Notes: generated from the sequence alone by a model not told the origin. A DNA stretch of 64,000 nt from Rhizobium sp. BK313 (GCF_014193655.1 NZ_JACHZQ010000008.1:62001-126000), one strand, 5' to 3'. Counted from the stretch's first letter, positions 26,370 to 35,052 are shown. A program made the numbers and translations.

Positions 26370-27262
26370 GCACGGTTCTTTCCATCGGCAATCTCGGAGT
26401 CCGCTTTTTCGGCGGCGATACGCGGCCGGCCGTTGACGGCGTGTCGTTGGAGATCGAGAAAGGCGAGATCTTCGGCATTGTCGGCGAAAGTGGCAGCGGT
26501 AAGAGCACGCTCGCCAATGCCGTCATGGGCCTGCTTCCCGCCAATGCCACGGTGAGCGGCAGCATCCGCCTCAACGGCCATGAGCTTGTCGGCCTCGGCG
26601 AAGATGAGCTGCGCCGTATGCGCGGCGTCGACATGTCGATGATCTTCCAGGATGCGTCGGCGAGCCTCGATCCGGTCTGGCCGGTCGGCGACCAAATCGC
26701 CGAGACAGTCCGCGCTCACCGTGCCGTCAGCCGCCGCGAGGCCAGGTTGCGGGCGATCGAGCTGATGGACGAGGTCGGCATTCCCGATGCCACCGCGCGC
26801 TATCGCAGCGTGCCGCATCGCTTTTCGGGCGGCATGCGCCAGCGCATTGTCATCGCTGCGGCTCTTGCCAACAATCCTGGCCTCTTGATCGCCGACGAGC
26901 CGACGACGGCGCTGGACGTCACCATCCAGGCTCAGGTGTTGCAGCTGATCGACCGGCTGCGGCATCAGCACGGCACGACTGTGCTCCTGATCACTCACGA
27001 CCTCGGCGTCGTCTCGCAGGTCTGCGACCGCGTCGCGGTCATGTATGGCGGCGGGCTGCTAGAACTTGCGAAGACCGCCGACCTCTTCGCGCGTCCGAAC
27101 CATCCCTATACGCGAGCGCTTTTGGCGGCCAATCCGTCAGGCGCACCGCGGCAGAGCCGGCTGCCGGTGATCCCCGCCGAATGGAGCGTCGAGAGCCTCG
27201 AACAATCCGAACGGCTCAGGGCCGATGCATCACGCACCGCGCAGGAGGTCGCCAATGGCTGA
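26366..27262 (+). CDS. Peptide-type ABC importer ATPase (DppD-like)
   Basis: A 298-residue ATPase. Walker A is GESGSGKSTLANAVMGLLP, the Q-loop is SMIFQDASASLDPVW, the signature is FSGGMRQRIVIAAAL and Walker B is GLLIADEPTTALD, with VLLITHDLGVVSQV. The short C-terminal tail (HPYTRALLAANPSG onward) lacks the cysteine-rich GCxFxPRC segment that often binds a cluster in DppD/OppD, unlike the ATPases at 45.5-47.5 kb. ATG 26366 overlaps the permease stop by ATGA. Confidence 0.93.
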   Translation: MSTVLSIGNLGVRFFGGDTRPAVDGVSLEIEKGEIFGIVGESGSGKSTLANAVMGLLPANATVSGSIRLNGHELVGLGEDELRRMRGVDMSMIFQDASASLDPVWPVGDQIAETVRAHRAVSRREARLRAIELMDEVGIPDATARYRSVPHRFSGGMRQRIVIAAALANNPGLLIADEPTTALDVTIQAQVLQLIDRLRHQHGTTVLLITHDLGVVSQVCDRVAVMYGGGLLELAKTADLFARPNHPYTRALLAANPSGAPRQSRLPVIPAEWSVESLEQSERLRADASRTAQEVANG

Positions 27263-28082
27263 ACTCCTGCGTGTCGAGAGCCTGAAGAAGACCTTCGTGA
27301 CGGGCGGCCCGCTCTGGAACCGGCACGTGGTGACTGCGGTCGACGACGTCTCATTGTTCGTCGCGCGAGGCCAGACGCTTGGTCTGGTCGGCGAATCCGG
27401 CAGCGGCAAGAGTACGCTTGGCCGCTGCATCCTCGGTCTGACGCAAGTCGATGGCGGCCGCGTCGTTTTCGACGGCACGGAGGTGCAGGGGCTACGCGGC
27501 AAGGCGTTGCATGACTTCCGTCGTCGCGTGCAGCCGGTGTTCCAGGACCCATATGGCAGCCTCGATCCGCGTTGGACGGTTGGCCGCAGCGTGCGCGAAT
27601 CGCTCGACTGCTACCGGATCGGCACACCGGCGGACCGGGAAAAACGTGTGCTCGACCTCTTCAGACGCGTCGGGCTCAATCCCGTGCTGGCCGGGCGACT
27701 GCCGAACCACCTATCGGGTGGCCAGCGGCAGCGCGTGGCGATTGCCGCGGCCCTTGCCAGCGAGCCGGAACTGATCATCGCCGACGAGCCGGTCAGCGCG
27801 CTCGACATGAGCGTGCAGGCGCAGATTCTCAACCTGCTGCTCGACCTGCAGCAGGATCTCGGCGTCGCTTGCATCTTCATTACCCATGATCTCGGCGTTG
27901 TCGAACACGTCAGCGACGCGGTCGCCGTGCTCTATCGCGGCGCGATCGTCGAGATGGATGCTACAGACCGGATCATGCGCAATCCTCAGCACCAATATAC
28001 CCGCACCCTGCTCGCCGCCGTCCCCCGTCCCCCATCAACCGCACGCCCCCCACCGCCATATCAAGGAGGCTCCCTTGCCTAA
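27255..28082 (+). CDS. Peptide-type ABC importer ATPase (DppF-like)
   Basis: A 275-residue ATPase. Walker A is GESGSGKSTLGRCILGLT, the Q-loop is VFQDPYGSLDPRW, the signature is LSGGQRQRVAIAAAL, Walker B is LIIADEPVSALD, and the switch is FITHDLGVVEHV. The start at 27255 has AGGAGG immediately upstream and overlaps the previous stop by eight bases; the open frame upstream to 27225 is less likely. The C-terminus is short and proline-rich and also lacks the cysteine-rich tail. It forms the ATPase heterodimer with the upstream gene. Confidence 0.93.
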   Translation: MAELLRVESLKKTFVTGGPLWNRHVVTAVDDVSLFVARGQTLGLVGESGSGKSTLGRCILGLTQVDGGRVVFDGTEVQGLRGKALHDFRRRVQPVFQDPYGSLDPRWTVGRSVRESLDCYRIGTPADREKRVLDLFRRVGLNPVLAGRLPNHLSGGQRQRVAIAAALASEPELIIADEPVSALDMSVQAQILNLLLDLQQDLGVACIFITHDLGVVEHVSDAVAVLYRGAIVEMDATDRIMRNPQHQYTRTLLAAVPRPPSTARPPPPYQGGSLA

Positions 28083-28881
28083 GACGACCGTCAATGGAAT
28101 CAGCATCAATTATGAGATCGATGGTGAAGGCGCCCCGAATGGCACCATCGTGCTCATCAACGGCCTGGCCGACGACCTGCTCTCCTGGGGCTTCCAAATT
28201 CCGGCACTGGTCGGGGCCGGCTATCGCGTGCTTCGCTTCGACAATCGCGGCATCGGCCAGAGCGACCGGCCGGCCGGCCCCTACTCCGCCCGCATGCTCG
28301 CCGACGACGCCAAGGCGCTGGTCGACCAACTCGGCATTAGGGATTTCCATCTGATGGGTGTTTCCATGGGCGGCATGATCTCGCAGGAGTATGCGCTCGC
28401 CTATGGTGACGACCTGAAATCGCTAACGCTCGCCTGCACCTACGGCACGGTCGACAAGTTCTGCCTCACCATGTTCAACATGTGGGCCGATCTCGCAGCG
28501 CAGATCGACGTCCCCTTCGTCATGCGCGACGTGTCACTCTGGGCCTTCACCGTGCCCTTCTTCAACGAGCGGCCCGATGATGCGGCTGAATTCGCCGCGG
28601 CGATGGCCGCACTCGACATGTCGCTCGAGGCCTATCTGGCGCAGCTCGCCGTCATTCAGAACCATGACGCTATCGATCGGGTCGGCACGATCAAGGTGCC
28701 GACGTTGGTGCTGGCGGGCGAAGAGGACATCCTCATCCCAGTACGGCTGTCGAAGAAGCTCCAGGAAGCCATACCCAATGCGCAATGGGCCACGACACCG
28801 GGTGGCCATGCCTGCATTTGGGAAACCCCCGATCCGTTCAACGAGGCCTTTCTCGATTTCGTCCGCAGCCAGTCCCGTTAG
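28075..28881 (+). CDS. Alpha/beta hydrolase
   Basis: A 268-residue alpha/beta-hydrolase-fold enzyme. The nucleophile elbow is MGVSMGGMIS (Ser near 98), the acid is in AGEEDILIPV, and the catalytic His is in TPGGHACIWE. The oxyanion region IVLINGLADDLLSW lies near residue 24. I set the start at TTG 28075 because AAGGAGG lies at 28064-28070 and the coding signal begins there; it overlaps the ATPase stop by eight bases. It probably acts on an ester or amide bond of the imported compound, beside the M20 enzyme. The specific substrate cannot be read. Confidence 0.88.
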   Translation: MPKTTVNGISINYEIDGEGAPNGTIVLINGLADDLLSWGFQIPALVGAGYRVLRFDNRGIGQSDRPAGPYSARMLADDAKALVDQLGIRDFHLMGVSMGGMISQEYALAYGDDLKSLTLACTYGTVDKFCLTMFNMWADLAAQIDVPFVMRDVSLWAFTVPFFNERPDDAAEFAAAMAALDMSLEAYLAQLAVIQNHDAIDRVGTIKVPTLVLAGEEDILIPVRLSKKLQEAIPNAQWATTPGGHACIWETPDPFNEAFLDFVRSQSR

Positions 28882-28907
28882 TCCCGTTTTTCAGAAGGGA
28901 AAGTTTC

Positions 28908-30455
28908 ATGCATCCCAAATCGCATTTCCCCACATCCGTCCTTGCCCGCACGCTGGCGGCGCTCACGATCGGCCTCCTCGTCTCCGTGGCCGGCAACATG
29001 GCCTCGGCCGCCGAGATAAAGGACGGCGGCGACCTGCGAGCCGCGCTGACCGGCGAACCAGACGTGCTTGATCCGGCTACCTCGTCGATCTATACGGGCG
29101 CTCAAGTCTACGAAGGCATCTTCAGCAAGCTGATCGACATCGACGCCTCCGGCAAGTTCGTCCCCGATCTCGCCACAGCCTGGACACAGGTCGATCCGAA
29201 GACCTGGAAGTTCACGCTGGTCGACAACGCCACCTTCCATAACGGCGAGAAATTCACCTCGGCCGACGTGAAATATACCTTCGAGCGCATCCTCGACCCC
29301 AAAACGGCCAGTGCCTATGCCGGGCTCTATGCGCAGATCGGTTCGGTCGACGCGCCCGATGCGAAAACGGTCGTCTTCCATCTGAAATCGCCCTTCGGAC
29401 CTTTTCTGACCAACATTGCCACCAATGGCGAGATCGTCAATCAGAAGGCGATCGAGAGCGGTGATCCGGCGCGCAAGCCCGTCGGCACCGGTCCGTTCGA
29501 ATTCGTCGAATGGGTGCAGGGCGACCATATCGCCCTCAAAAAGAACCCGAACTATTTCAAGAAGGGCCTGCCGCATCTCGATTCGGTCACCTTCAAGTTC
29601 CTGCCGGTCGACCAGAGCCGCATCGACGGCCTCTCCGCCGGCGAACTCGACTGGGTCGATGCCATCCCATTGCAGCAGGTGGCAACGCTGAAGAGCGATC
29701 CGCGCTTCACCTATGTGTCGGACGCTGTCGCCGGCATTCCTGATTATGTCGGCCTCAACACCAAGAAGCCGCCCTTCGACAACGAGAAAGTCCGGCAGGC
29801 GGTCGCATTGGCGGTCAACCGCGCCGACATTCGAGACGTCGCCTATCTCGGTACCGGCGAACTCGGGCTCACCGAAATGCCGACGGGCTCGAAATGGTAC
29901 GACGAGCAGGGCCTGTTCGCGCCGAAGCAGGATATTGCCAAGGCCAAGGAACTGATGAAGGAAGCCGGCTATGCCAACGGCGTGAAGGTCGAATACCTTG
30001 GTCTGCCGCAATATCCGGAACTGTTGAAGACCGGCCAGGTGTTGCGCGACGAGCTTAAGCAGATCGGCATCGACATGGAGATCAAGCAGGTCGACGTCTC
30101 CGTCTGGTACGATGCCTTCTCCAAGGGCAGCTATCAGATCACCAGCGCCTATCAGGAACGGACGATCGATCCGGACAATTTCTACTCGCTGGTACTGAAA
30201 TCAGGCGGCCCGATCAACTCCGTCAACTATTCCAACAAGGAAGTCGACGCGCTGATCGACAAAGCGGCAGCGAGCGATAACGAGGCCGAGCGCAAAGGCC
30301 TCTATGGGCAGATCCGCACGATCACCAGCAAGGATTCGCCGCTGGTTTTTGTGCACTACGAGACCCTGCACTATCTGATGAACACCAACGTGACCGGCTC
30401 GCGCATCACGCCAACGCTCAGCCTGCACATGGAGAACATCGGCTTTACCGAGTAA
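28908..30455 (+). CDS. Peptide-type ABC importer substrate-binding protein (family 5, DppA-like)
   Basis: A 515-residue periplasmic protein with a signal peptide ending near NMASAAEIKDGG. SBP family 5 motifs are clear: PDLATAWTQVDPKTWKF near 85, FHNGEKFTSADVKYTFERI near 115, GTGPFEFVEWVQGDHI near 190, and LAVNRADIRDVAYLGTGEL near 300. It has AAGGGAAAG before the ATG. It is placed last, 26 bp after the hydrolase gene, and completes the importer. Ligands in this family range from peptides to sugars and opines. Confidence 0.92.
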   Translation: MHPKSHFPTSVLARTLAALTIGLLVSVAGNMASAAEIKDGGDLRAALTGEPDVLDPATSSIYTGAQVYEGIFSKLIDIDASGKFVPDLATAWTQVDPKTWKFTLVDNATFHNGEKFTSADVKYTFERILDPKTASAYAGLYAQIGSVDAPDAKTVVFHLKSPFGPFLTNIATNGEIVNQKAIESGDPARKPVGTGPFEFVEWVQGDHIALKKNPNYFKKGLPHLDSVTFKFLPVDQSRIDGLSAGELDWVDAIPLQQVATLKSDPRFTYVSDAVAGIPDYVGLNTKKPPFDNEKVRQAVALAVNRADIRDVAYLGTGELGLTEMPTGSKWYDEQGLFAPKQDIAKAKELMKEAGYANGVKVEYLGLPQYPELLKTGQVLRDELKQIGIDMEIKQVDVSVWYDAFSKGSYQITSAYQERTIDPDNFYSLVLKSGGPINSVNYSNKEVDALIDKAAASDNEAERKGLYGQIRTITSKDSPLVFVHYETLHYLMNTNVTGSRITPTLSLHMENIGFTE

Positions 30456-30551
30456 GGGAGCCGCCAACATTTGGACAAGACCGACGGCTGGCTTCGTAAA
30501 CTCCGGTTGTTTTTGTGTTGACTTCAGATTCATGGGAAGTGGCCGACATAG

Positions 30552-31367
30552 GGCACTGTAAAGTTATCGGCCTTGGGTTAAAATGCGGCACGAGGTCTGT
30601 GATCAAGCGACCTACAGATGGGCGATCCCACGCCACATCTGCATCGCGGCCGCTCGCAGCTCGCGATAATGGCCAGAAGGAATGTCGTGGCGCGGAACAT
30701 GAAACAGGTTGGCGATCGGGTCGTGGATGGAAACGAAGCGTTGAAGCTGTCGTGATGATTTGAAGCGTTTCATGATCCGCTCACGCCGTCGGATGGGTTG
30801 ATGGGAATTCTCCGCCCGATTGTTCAGCCCTTTGTGAGAACGGTGCTCGACGCCGGGCATGATCTCCCGCTTCGCCGCATCATAGGATCGAAGCTTATCG
30901 GTGATCATGACGCGCGGGGTAGAACCTTGCCCTTTCAGAAGCTTGCGCATCAAACGCTTTGCGGCCTTGGCATTACGGCGGCTTTGGACCAGAACGTCGA
31001 CGACGAAACCATCCTGATCCACGGCGCGCCAGAGCCAGTGTTTCTTTCCCCGAACGGTGATGACGACCTCGTCGAGGTACCATTTGTCACCGAGCCTACC
31101 GCTGATCGCTTGCGGATATCATTGGCGAAGCGCCTGCCGAATTTCTCGGCCCACAGTCTTACGGTTTGGTGAGAGACGATGACACCACGGGCTGCCAGCA
31201 TATCCTCGACCATCCGTAGGCTGAGCGGAAACCGGAAATAGAGCCATACGGCATGGGCAATCACCTCCGCCGGAAACCGGTGACGACGATAGAGAGGATC
31301 ACGTGCAGATCTGGTCATGCCGCCAGATCCCACATTTTGATCGATGCTCGGTTAACGTTACAGTGCC
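30552..31367 (-). mobile_element. IS6-family insertion sequence, inactivated
   Basis: An 816-bp element bounded by related terminal repeats: GGCACTGTAAAGTTATCGG from 30552 inward, and GGCACTGTAACGTTAACCG read inward from 31367 on the other strand (16 of 19 positions equal). The size is normal for IS6. The flanking octamers (CGACATAG and ATGGCGGG) do not match, so no target duplication remains. Its right end abuts a decayed RbsD/FucU gene. The transposase gene inside is frameshifted. Confidence 0.8.
30612..31318 (-). pseudogene. IS6-family transposase, frameshifted
   Basis: The N-terminal half (DPLYRRHRFPAEVIAHAVW, SHQTVRLWAEKFGRRFAND) is in one frame. Near 31095-31110 the frame changes, and the expected GDKWYLDEVVITVRGKKHW with the first catalytic Asp continues in the next frame through VDQDGFVVDVLVQSRRNAK. 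The second Asp is in ITDKLRSYDAAKR and the Glu in NRAENSHQPIRRRER. One lost base near the RKRSAVGS segment explains the break. All three DDE residues persist, so decay is recent or the shift could be programmed, although IS6 members normally use one frame. Confidence 0.82.
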
Positions 31368-31454
31368 ATGGCGGGTTCTTCCTTGGCACCGTCATTTCCG
31401 ACGGCAAGTCCGATTGGTCCGACTCGCGATCCTGAATCCGCATCGGGTAGGTTC

Positions 31455-31635
31455 CGGAATTCAAGAGCGACCCGGCGCATTCGGCAATCCAGCGCGCTTG
31501 AGGCGCGGCCGGGTCAACCGATGAAGCTGACCCGCATAGAACGCTTCGCCTTCTACGAACGCGCCAAGGAAGCCTTCGCGGCAATTTCCACCGGTGAGGC
31601 GCTCTTCTACGGCAACATCATCATCCGCAAGGGGA
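31455..31635 (+). pseudogene. RbsD/FucU-family sugar mutarotase remnant
   Basis: From ATG 31521 the frame reads MKLTRIERFAFYERAKEAF, then AAISTGEALFYGNIIIRKG. This closely resembles the conserved C-terminus of L-fucose mutarotase FucU (RFAFYERAQKAFAIVITGE...YGN...KKG). Just upstream, VPEFKSDPAHSAIQRA in the next frame joins naturally to LEARPGQPMKL if two bases are restored near 31497. The N-terminal two thirds are missing, where the IS6 element ends. It is therefore a decayed mutarotase gene. The family match is from memory of E. coli FucU. Confidence 0.6.
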
Positions 31636-31677
31636 CAGCAAAGGGTCCTTGTCGTCGCGACCTCGCTATTTTCACCG

Positions 31678-32673
31678 TCAATCGATGGTCAGGACGAACT
31701 TGCCGGTCGTTATTCCCGACTCGAGGCGTCGATGAGCTTCAGAGGCCGCTTCTAGTGGCAGCTCCGTGATCTGTGGGTGCAATAGGTCTCTCGCAAGGAG
31801 GTCGAAAACTTTCGACAGGTCAGCGTTAAACGCCTGTGGCGCGCTATTAAAATAGGTGTAGATGTCGCTCAATCGCACGGCGACGGATTTCTGGAAATGC
31901 TTGGCGAAATCGTCGGCAAATGTCCCGGCCGGCAAGCCGCCGAGGAAGCCGAAGATCACGGCCGTGCCGAAAGGCGCCAAGGTTTCGAGATCGGTCGCGA
32001 GAGTGTTGCCGGAAATCGGGTTCAGCGACAGATTCACCCCGCGACCCCGTGTAATCTCGTTCACGCGCTCGACCGGCTGTTCCCTGCTTCGATCGATCAC
32101 ATGATCTGCGCCCAGCGCGCGTACGAAATCCATCTTTTCGCTGCGGACGGAGGCAATAGTGGTCAAACCCAAGTATCTGGCGATTTGAAGGATCATTGTT
32201 CCAACACCACCCGCGGCCGCATGCACCAACACGGTGTTACCCGCCTTGGCCTGACCTAGATTGACCAGCATGTGCCAGGCGGTGACCGCATTTACAGGAA
32301 TGGCCGCAGCGGCGGAAAAACTCATTGTGTCGGCAATGCGGGTAACGTAGGGCGCGGCAATCACGGAATGGCTCCCATATCCTCCCGCTCCGATCGGCCC
32401 CATCCATGCCACACGGTCGCCTCTGGCGACACCGCTGACACCCTCGCCCACGGCCTCAACAATCCCCGCGCCTTCAACACCGAGCACATGCGGAAGCGCC
32501 GGCATCGACTCCTTGGCGAGGCTGCCGCGACGGATGAGAGTGTCGATGAAATTAACCGCGCTGGCTTGGTTACGGATCAAGACTGTCCCCTCAGTGACCT
32601 TCGGAGTCGGGACCTCACTTTTGAAAAGTATTTCGGGGGCACCAGTTTCCCCAATCACGATGGCATAAGACAT
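31678..32673 (-). CDS. Zinc-independent MDR oxidoreductase (NADPH:quinone reductase-like)
   Basis: A 331-residue medium-chain dehydrogenase/reductase of the QOR type. The N-terminal GroES-like part includes GETGAPEILFKSEVPTPKV and QASAVNFIDTLIRRG; the nucleotide-binding motif is HAAAGGVGTMILQIARYLG near 145. The structural zinc cysteines of alcohol dehydrogenases are absent. ATG 32673 is used since SYAIVIGETG is the usual start. It is divergent from a LysR gene (93 bp between starts) that probably regulates it, as often seen for quinone or enone reductases that respond to electrophiles. Confidence 0.9.
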   Translation of the reverse strand: MSYAIVIGETGAPEILFKSEVPTPKVTEGTVLIRNQASAVNFIDTLIRRGSLAKESMPALPHVLGVEGAGIVEAVGEGVSGVARGDRVAWMGPIGAGGYGSHSVIAAPYVTRIADTMSFSAAAAIPVNAVTAWHMLVNLGQAKAGNTVLVHAAAGGVGTMILQIARYLGLTTIASVRSEKMDFVRALGADHVIDRSREQPVERVNEITRGRGVNLSLNPISGNTLATDLETLAPFGTAVIFGFLGGLPAGTFADDFAKHFQKSVAVRLSDIYTYFNSAPQAFNADLSKVFDLLARDLLHPQITELPLEAASEAHRRLESGITTGKFVLTID

Positions 32674-32766
32674 TCCAGCTTCCTCTTGGTGATGGAGGAC
32701 CGTTACCACCCGCCAGCTGATGTGATAATATACCGATCTGGGAGATATTGTTCTAATGGCAGGATA

Positions 32767-33648
32767 ATGATCTACAACGACCTTGCTCTTTTTACCGCGG
32801 TGGCACGGACCTTGAGCTTCTCATCTGCTGCCGGCGCATCCGGAATTCCCCTTAGTCGCGTCAGTCGCCGCATCGCCGAGCTGGAACAGCGCCTGGGCGT
32901 CAGGTTGTTCGAGCGGACGACCCGTCAGGTACGGCTTACAGAAGAGGGCCGGCATTTGCTGGACCATTGTCAGGGTGCGATCGAAGCCTTGGAGAACATT
33001 GCGAGTTTCGCGGCGGATACACAGCAACAGGTCATCCGAATTACGGCTCCTCCGCTTGCGGCGCGCACCACTATCGGATCGCATCTGCTCGAATTCGCCA
33101 CACAAAATCCGCAAATCGTCATCGACCTAACGACAACCAACACGATGTTGGATTTCTACCGCGATAATATCGATTTGGCTTTTCGGCTTGGACCGCTTCA
33201 CGACTCGAGTCTGGTGGCGCGGTGGCTATGGTCGGTCCCTTATTGTTTTTGCGCCGGACCGGCGTTTTTGGCGAAATACCATATCTCCGGCCCGATTCCG
33301 CTTGATGGGCTGCTTGACCTACCCGCAATCGTTTCTCGCCAGGCTTGGATCCTCGACAGCGGAAAGACTGTTCGACCAATGCAGATTGCGCACGAACTCG
33401 ATGATCTCGATCTGATACGCGAGGCCGCTCGTCGCAATATGGGAGTCGCCATGTTGCCGCGAGACATGGTGGATGGGACCATACAGGAGCTGGCCGTCCT
33501 GAACGTAGCACCGCTGCAACGGGAAATGTTTGCCGTCTATCCGAGCAGCCGCTTGCTACCTGCCCGGGTTCGGAAGCTGGTAGAGCACATGGCGTCAGCC
33601 AGACACCGACGGCCTTCGGCCCTCGCAGATCCGACCTCGCGTGCGTAA
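32767..33648 (+). CDS. LysR-family transcriptional regulator
   Basis: A 293-residue LTTR. The HTH spans LALFTAVARTLSFSSAAGA and continues with IPLSRVSRRIAELEQRLGV, then RLFERTTRQVRLTEEGRHL. The effector domain begins at VIRITAPPLAARTTIGSHL. The layout is close to the CrgA/AaeR-like subgroup often divergent from oxidoreductases. ATG 32767 follows AGGATA; the frame upstream overlaps the promoter of the MDR gene and is not coding. It probably controls the divergent MDR gene. Confidence 0.9.
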   Translation: MIYNDLALFTAVARTLSFSSAAGASGIPLSRVSRRIAELEQRLGVRLFERTTRQVRLTEEGRHLLDHCQGAIEALENIASFAADTQQQVIRITAPPLAARTTIGSHLLEFATQNPQIVIDLTTTNTMLDFYRDNIDLAFRLGPLHDSSLVARWLWSVPYCFCAGPAFLAKYHISGPIPLDGLLDLPAIVSRQAWILDSGKTVRPMQIAHELDDLDLIREAARRNMGVAMLPRDMVDGTIQELAVLNVAPLQREMFAVYPSSRLLPARVRKLVEHMASARHRRPSALADPTSRA

Positions 33649-33722
33649 TAGAGAACCACGCAGCAGCGTCTCCCTTGTGGATCTTTGACAAGCGTGGCCG
33701 GACCCAGTCGTCGTCTTTCGGC

Positions 33723-34367
33723 TCAGCGGATTTCTCGAGCCTGACCGGATTTCGCCAGCAATCTTTCGACACCACGCCGCGCCATTGCGAAATCCTCTTC
33801 GCTCCCCTCCCCGCGAGCGATATTTGCAGCACCTTGAAAGGCAAGAATGTCGAAGACCAATTGTTCGACATCAGTTTCCGCTGGGAGTTCGCCCGCCTTG
33901 ATGGTTGCATGGGCAGCCGCCCGAAGATGGGAGCGCCAGCGTGCGCGGTGGTCGTGGACCGATGCACGAACTGCGCCCTCCCTTGCTCGATATTCGGTCG
34001 CTGCGGCGGTGACCAGGCACCCCCCGGGAAGAGAACTGTCCGAGACCAGATCGAACCAGGCATCACATAGAGCATGAAGGCGATTGGGGGCAGCGGAATA
34101 GCGCTGCAGTCCTTGTTCAATACCCGCAGAAAAGCTGTCCGCGGCGGCATTGAGCGTCTGCAGCTGAAGGCCCTGCCGGTCTTCAAAAAGAACTTGAAGT
34201 GTGCTTTTAGCGATCTTGCTGGCAGCCGCAACCTTGCCGAACGTCAGGCCTTCAAGGCCCTCAATAGCGGCGATTGACATGGCGAATTGAAGCACGCGGG
34301 TACGTGATTTTTCGCCGCGCAATCGCCGACCATCCACGTCACCGCTTTTTGTCTCACTGATGTCCAT
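33723..34367 (-). CDS. TetR-family transcriptional regulator
   Basis: A 214-residue TetR-type repressor. The N-terminal HTH spans SRTRVLQFAMSIAAIEGLE to GLTFGKVAAASKIAKSTLQ, then VLFEDRQGLQLQTLNAA. The C-terminal part (ALCDAWFDLVSDSSLPGGC, LRAAAHATIKAGELPAETD) matches the YjdC/TetR_C_16-like ligand domain. It is transcribed divergently from the NTF2-like gene across a gap of 93 bp with two palindromes, so repression of both is likely. Confidence 0.9.
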   Translation of the reverse strand: MDISETKSGDVDGRRLRGEKSRTRVLQFAMSIAAIEGLEGLTFGKVAAASKIAKSTLQVLFEDRQGLQLQTLNAAADSFSAGIEQGLQRYSAAPNRLHALCDAWFDLVSDSSLPGGCLVTAAATEYRAREGAVRASVHDHRARWRSHLRAAAHATIKAGELPAETDVEQLVFDILAFQGAANIARGEGSEEDFAMARRGVERLLAKSGQAREIR

Positions 34368-34378
34368 CTTAAATATCT

Positions 34379-34398
34379 ATACGTCCGTTCGTACGTAT
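34379..34398. promoter_or_regulatory. TetR operator candidate 1
   Basis: ATACGT at 34379-34384 and ACGTAT at 34393-34398 form a perfect 6+6 inverted repeat with an 8-base centre. It lies 12 bp upstream of the TetR start, inside the divergent promoter region. It shares its half-site with the second palindrome at 34425. Confidence 0.6.
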
Positions 34399-34403
34399 TC
34401 AAG

Positions 34404-34409
34404 TTGACA
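34404..34409 (+). promoter_or_regulatory. Candidate -35 box for the NTF2-like gene
   Basis: TTGACA is a consensus -35. A -10 at about 34425-34432 would fall inside the second palindrome, so a repressor bound there would block polymerase. The -10 is not a clean match. Confidence 0.45.
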
Positions 34410-34424
34410 TTCACTGTCAAAAAC

Positions 34425-34442
34425 TATACGTACGACCGTATA
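34425..34442. promoter_or_regulatory. TetR operator candidate 2
   Basis: TATACG at 34425-34430 and CGTATA at 34437-34442 form a perfect 6+6 inverted repeat with a 6-base centre. It sits 18 bp before the NTF2-like start. The half-site TATACG(T) is common to both palindromes. Confidence 0.6.
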
Positions 34443-34460
34443 TATTTTGAGGAGCTTTCA

Positions 34461-34925
34461 ATGATCGATCGTCCAGACGTGTCCGCCGCTGCCTACACAG
34501 CACCCACGCAGCAACAGCTCGCCGCAGCGCAAGATCTTGTGCGGCGCTTTGCAGCGCGATGGGCAAGGCCTAATGCGGAATCTCTCTACGATCTGATGCA
34601 TCCCGACACGCAGAACCTAATCCCGCCAATGAAGGAGCCTGCTGATCGCGAAGGCGTCGTGGCGCATTTTCGGGCGGTGCTTCAAAGACTTCCCGACCTG
34701 CAGATCGAGGTCATCCGATGGGCGGCGACTGGCGATGCCGTGCTCCTTGAATGGAAAGCAACCGCTTCAGTCGCCGGCCAGCCGTTGTCCTGGACTGGCG
34801 TTGATCGATTCAACATCCGCGGCGATCGCATGTATGAAGCAAGAGTGTATTGGGATACCCGAGGCGTTGCTGAAAAAATAGCCGAGGCGATCGAAAACGC
34901 CCGCTCCGCCGCCAGCAACACCTAG
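34461..34925 (+). CDS. SnoaL/NTF2-like small protein
   Basis: A 154-residue protein with the cone-like SnoaL/NTF2 fold pattern: an N-terminal helix (QQLAAAQDLVRRFAARWAR), a DLMHPDTQNLIPPMKE loop, and the strands IEVIRWAATGDAVLLEWKA and VDRFNIRGDRMYEARVYWD. Members are ketosteroid-isomerase-like enzymes or binding proteins. The ATG at 34461 has GAGGAG upstream. It is the only gene of its unit and is probably the main target of the divergent TetR repressor. The role is unknown; a xenobiotic or polyketide-like effector is possible. Confidence 0.82.
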   Translation: MIDRPDVSAAAYTAPTQQQLAAAQDLVRRFAARWARPNAESLYDLMHPDTQNLIPPMKEPADREGVVAHFRAVLQRLPDLQIEVIRWAATGDAVLLEWKATASVAGQPLSWTGVDRFNIRGDRMYEARVYWDTRGVAEKIAEAIENARSAASNT

Positions 34926-35052
34926 CACAAGCCAAGTCTTCCATTGACCTGATTGCCGATGGCTAGAGCAGGCTTACTGGCGGAACCGGAACGATGACCC
35001 TGGAACAGTTAACCGCGGCAATCGAGCGTCTTCAAAGCCCGCCGGGGATTGA

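Noticed and set aside
30456..30551. Possible small gene after the dipeptide SBP
   Set aside because: Short frames on both strands have no ribosome site and no recognisable product. The stretch ends at the IS6 boundary.
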